A stretch of 6,101 bases of DNA. It comes from Pseudomonadota bacterium (GTDB lineage Bacteria; Pseudomonadota; Alphaproteobacteria; Reyranellales; Reyranellaceae). Below the pieces are notes generated by a model. The model was not told the origin of the DNA. It saw only the letters and a program-made list of their open reading frames with translations, and did no database searches. The stretch covers positions 1-6,101 of the forward strand of contig JAEZHS010000787.1 in assembly GCA_023436825.1 (NCBI GenBank), in the 5' to 3' direction. Positions 5,704 through 6,101 of this stretch are shown one piece after another (positions within the stretch are counted from its first letter, which is position 1; the number at the start of each line of letters is the position of its first letter). Both the position numbers and the translations under genes were made by a program.

Positions 5704-6101
5704 ATGGGGACCCGCATCGTCAAGCTTCCGGATGTCGGCGAAGGCGTGGCCGAGGCCGAGATCGTCGAATGGCATGTCGAGGTCGGCCAGTCGGTGCTGG
5801 AGGACCAGATCCTCGCCGCCGTCATGACCGACAAGGCGACCGTCGAGATCCCGTCGCCCGTGGCCGGCAAGGTCCTGGCCTTGGGTGGCGAAGTCGGCTC
5901 GACGCTGGCGGTCGGCGCCGAATTGGTCCGACTGGAAGTGGCGGGCGAGGGCAATCAGGAGGTGGCCGCAGCACCGCGCGAAGCGGCCGCGCCCGCGCAT
6001 CCACCGGCCGAGCGGCTGACGACGCCGCCAGCGGCTCCCAAGGCACCCGGACCCACGCCGGTCGAGACGGCGACGCCGGTCGCGCGCGGATCGCTGGGAC
6101 C
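5704..6101 (+). CDS. bkdB: Branched-chain 2-oxoacid dehydrogenase E2 (dihydrolipoyl acyltransferase), N-terminal part
   Basis: E2 is the core of the complex: its lipoyl arm accepts the acyl group from E1 and its catalytic domain passes it to CoA. Only the first 132 residues are in the window, and the frame is open at the right edge. Residues 1-80 are one lipoyl domain, with KLPDVGEGVAEAEIVEW at 7-23 and the lipoylated K44 in VMTDKATVEIPSP (40-52). From about 83 on there is an Ala/Pro-rich flexible linker; the E3-binding and catalytic domains should follow outside the window. The MTDKATVEIPSP form is typical of branched-chain E2 and differs from the usual ETDKA of pyruvate and 2-oxoglutarate E2 proteins, which supports the substrate call for the operon. 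ATG 5704 lies 1 nt after the bkdA2 stop, and GGAGG at 5693-5697, 6 nt upstream, is a good ribosome binding site, so translational coupling to bkdA2 is likely. Confidence 0.94.
   Translation, partial: MGTRIVKLPDVGEGVAEAEIVEWHVEVGQSVLEDQILAAVMTDKATVEIPSPVAGKVLALGGEVGSTLAVGAELVRLEVAGEGNQEVAAAPREAAAPAHPPAERLTTPPAAPKAPGPTPVETATPVARGSLG

Noticed and set aside
4626..5954. A 442-codon open frame on the minus strand opposite bkdA2 and bkdB.
   Set aside because: It is the mirror of two clearly recognised genes; the composition is His/Arg/Ala-rich as expected from antisense of GC-rich codons, and no family motif appears.

Overview
The window is GC-rich chromosomal DNA from a proteobacterium, most likely an alphaproteobacterium. 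That placement rests on the codon bias towards G/C in third position, the style of the CoaD and branched-chain dehydrogenase proteins, and a CCTCTCCCCC/GGGGGAGAGG palindromic repeat of a kind I recall from alphaproteobacterial intergenic regions. The genus cannot be fixed from sequence alone.

Layout. (1) Positions 1-389, minus strand: the N-terminal part of a probable secreted protein with a signal peptide followed by a glycine tract of the (GGGGA)n type. It runs off the left edge and has no stop in the window. (2) Positions 390-685: a spacer with a small inverted-plus-tandem repeat at 619-650 and otherwise nothing I can support. (3) Positions 686-1186, minus: coaD, phosphopantetheine adenylyltransferase of coenzyme A synthesis. 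(4) Positions 1233-2321, minus: a luciferase-like (LLM) flavin-dependent monooxygenase related to SsuD. (5) Positions 2322-2374: a 53-bp divergent control region. (6) Positions 2375-3160, plus: a cysteine-rich pentapeptide-repeat protein. (7) Positions 3283 to the right edge, plus: the first three genes of a branched-chain 2-oxoacid dehydrogenase operon, bkdA1 (E1 alpha), bkdA2 (E1 beta) and the N-terminal part of bkdB (E2).

The bkd genes form one enzyme complex. E1 alpha2beta2 uses thiamine diphosphate to decarboxylate the 2-oxoacids of valine, leucine and isoleucine, and passes the acyl group to the lipoyl lysine of E2, which transfers it to CoA. CoaD, the enzyme before last in CoA synthesis, lies nearby on the other strand, but nothing shows a functional link.

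The most notable feature is the junction between bkdA1 and bkdA2. bkdA2 and bkdB are 1 nt apart, but bkdA1 and bkdA2 are 173 nt apart, and that gap is mostly a nested palindromic repeat element. A good ribosome binding site at the end of bkdA1 now faces a 51-codon ORF running through the repeat instead of bkdA2, which itself has only a weak site. This looks like a repeat insertion that has changed how E1 beta is translated. I see no clear evidence of a wholly new multi-gene system; the other points of interest are the glycine-tract secreted protein and the pentapeptide protein.
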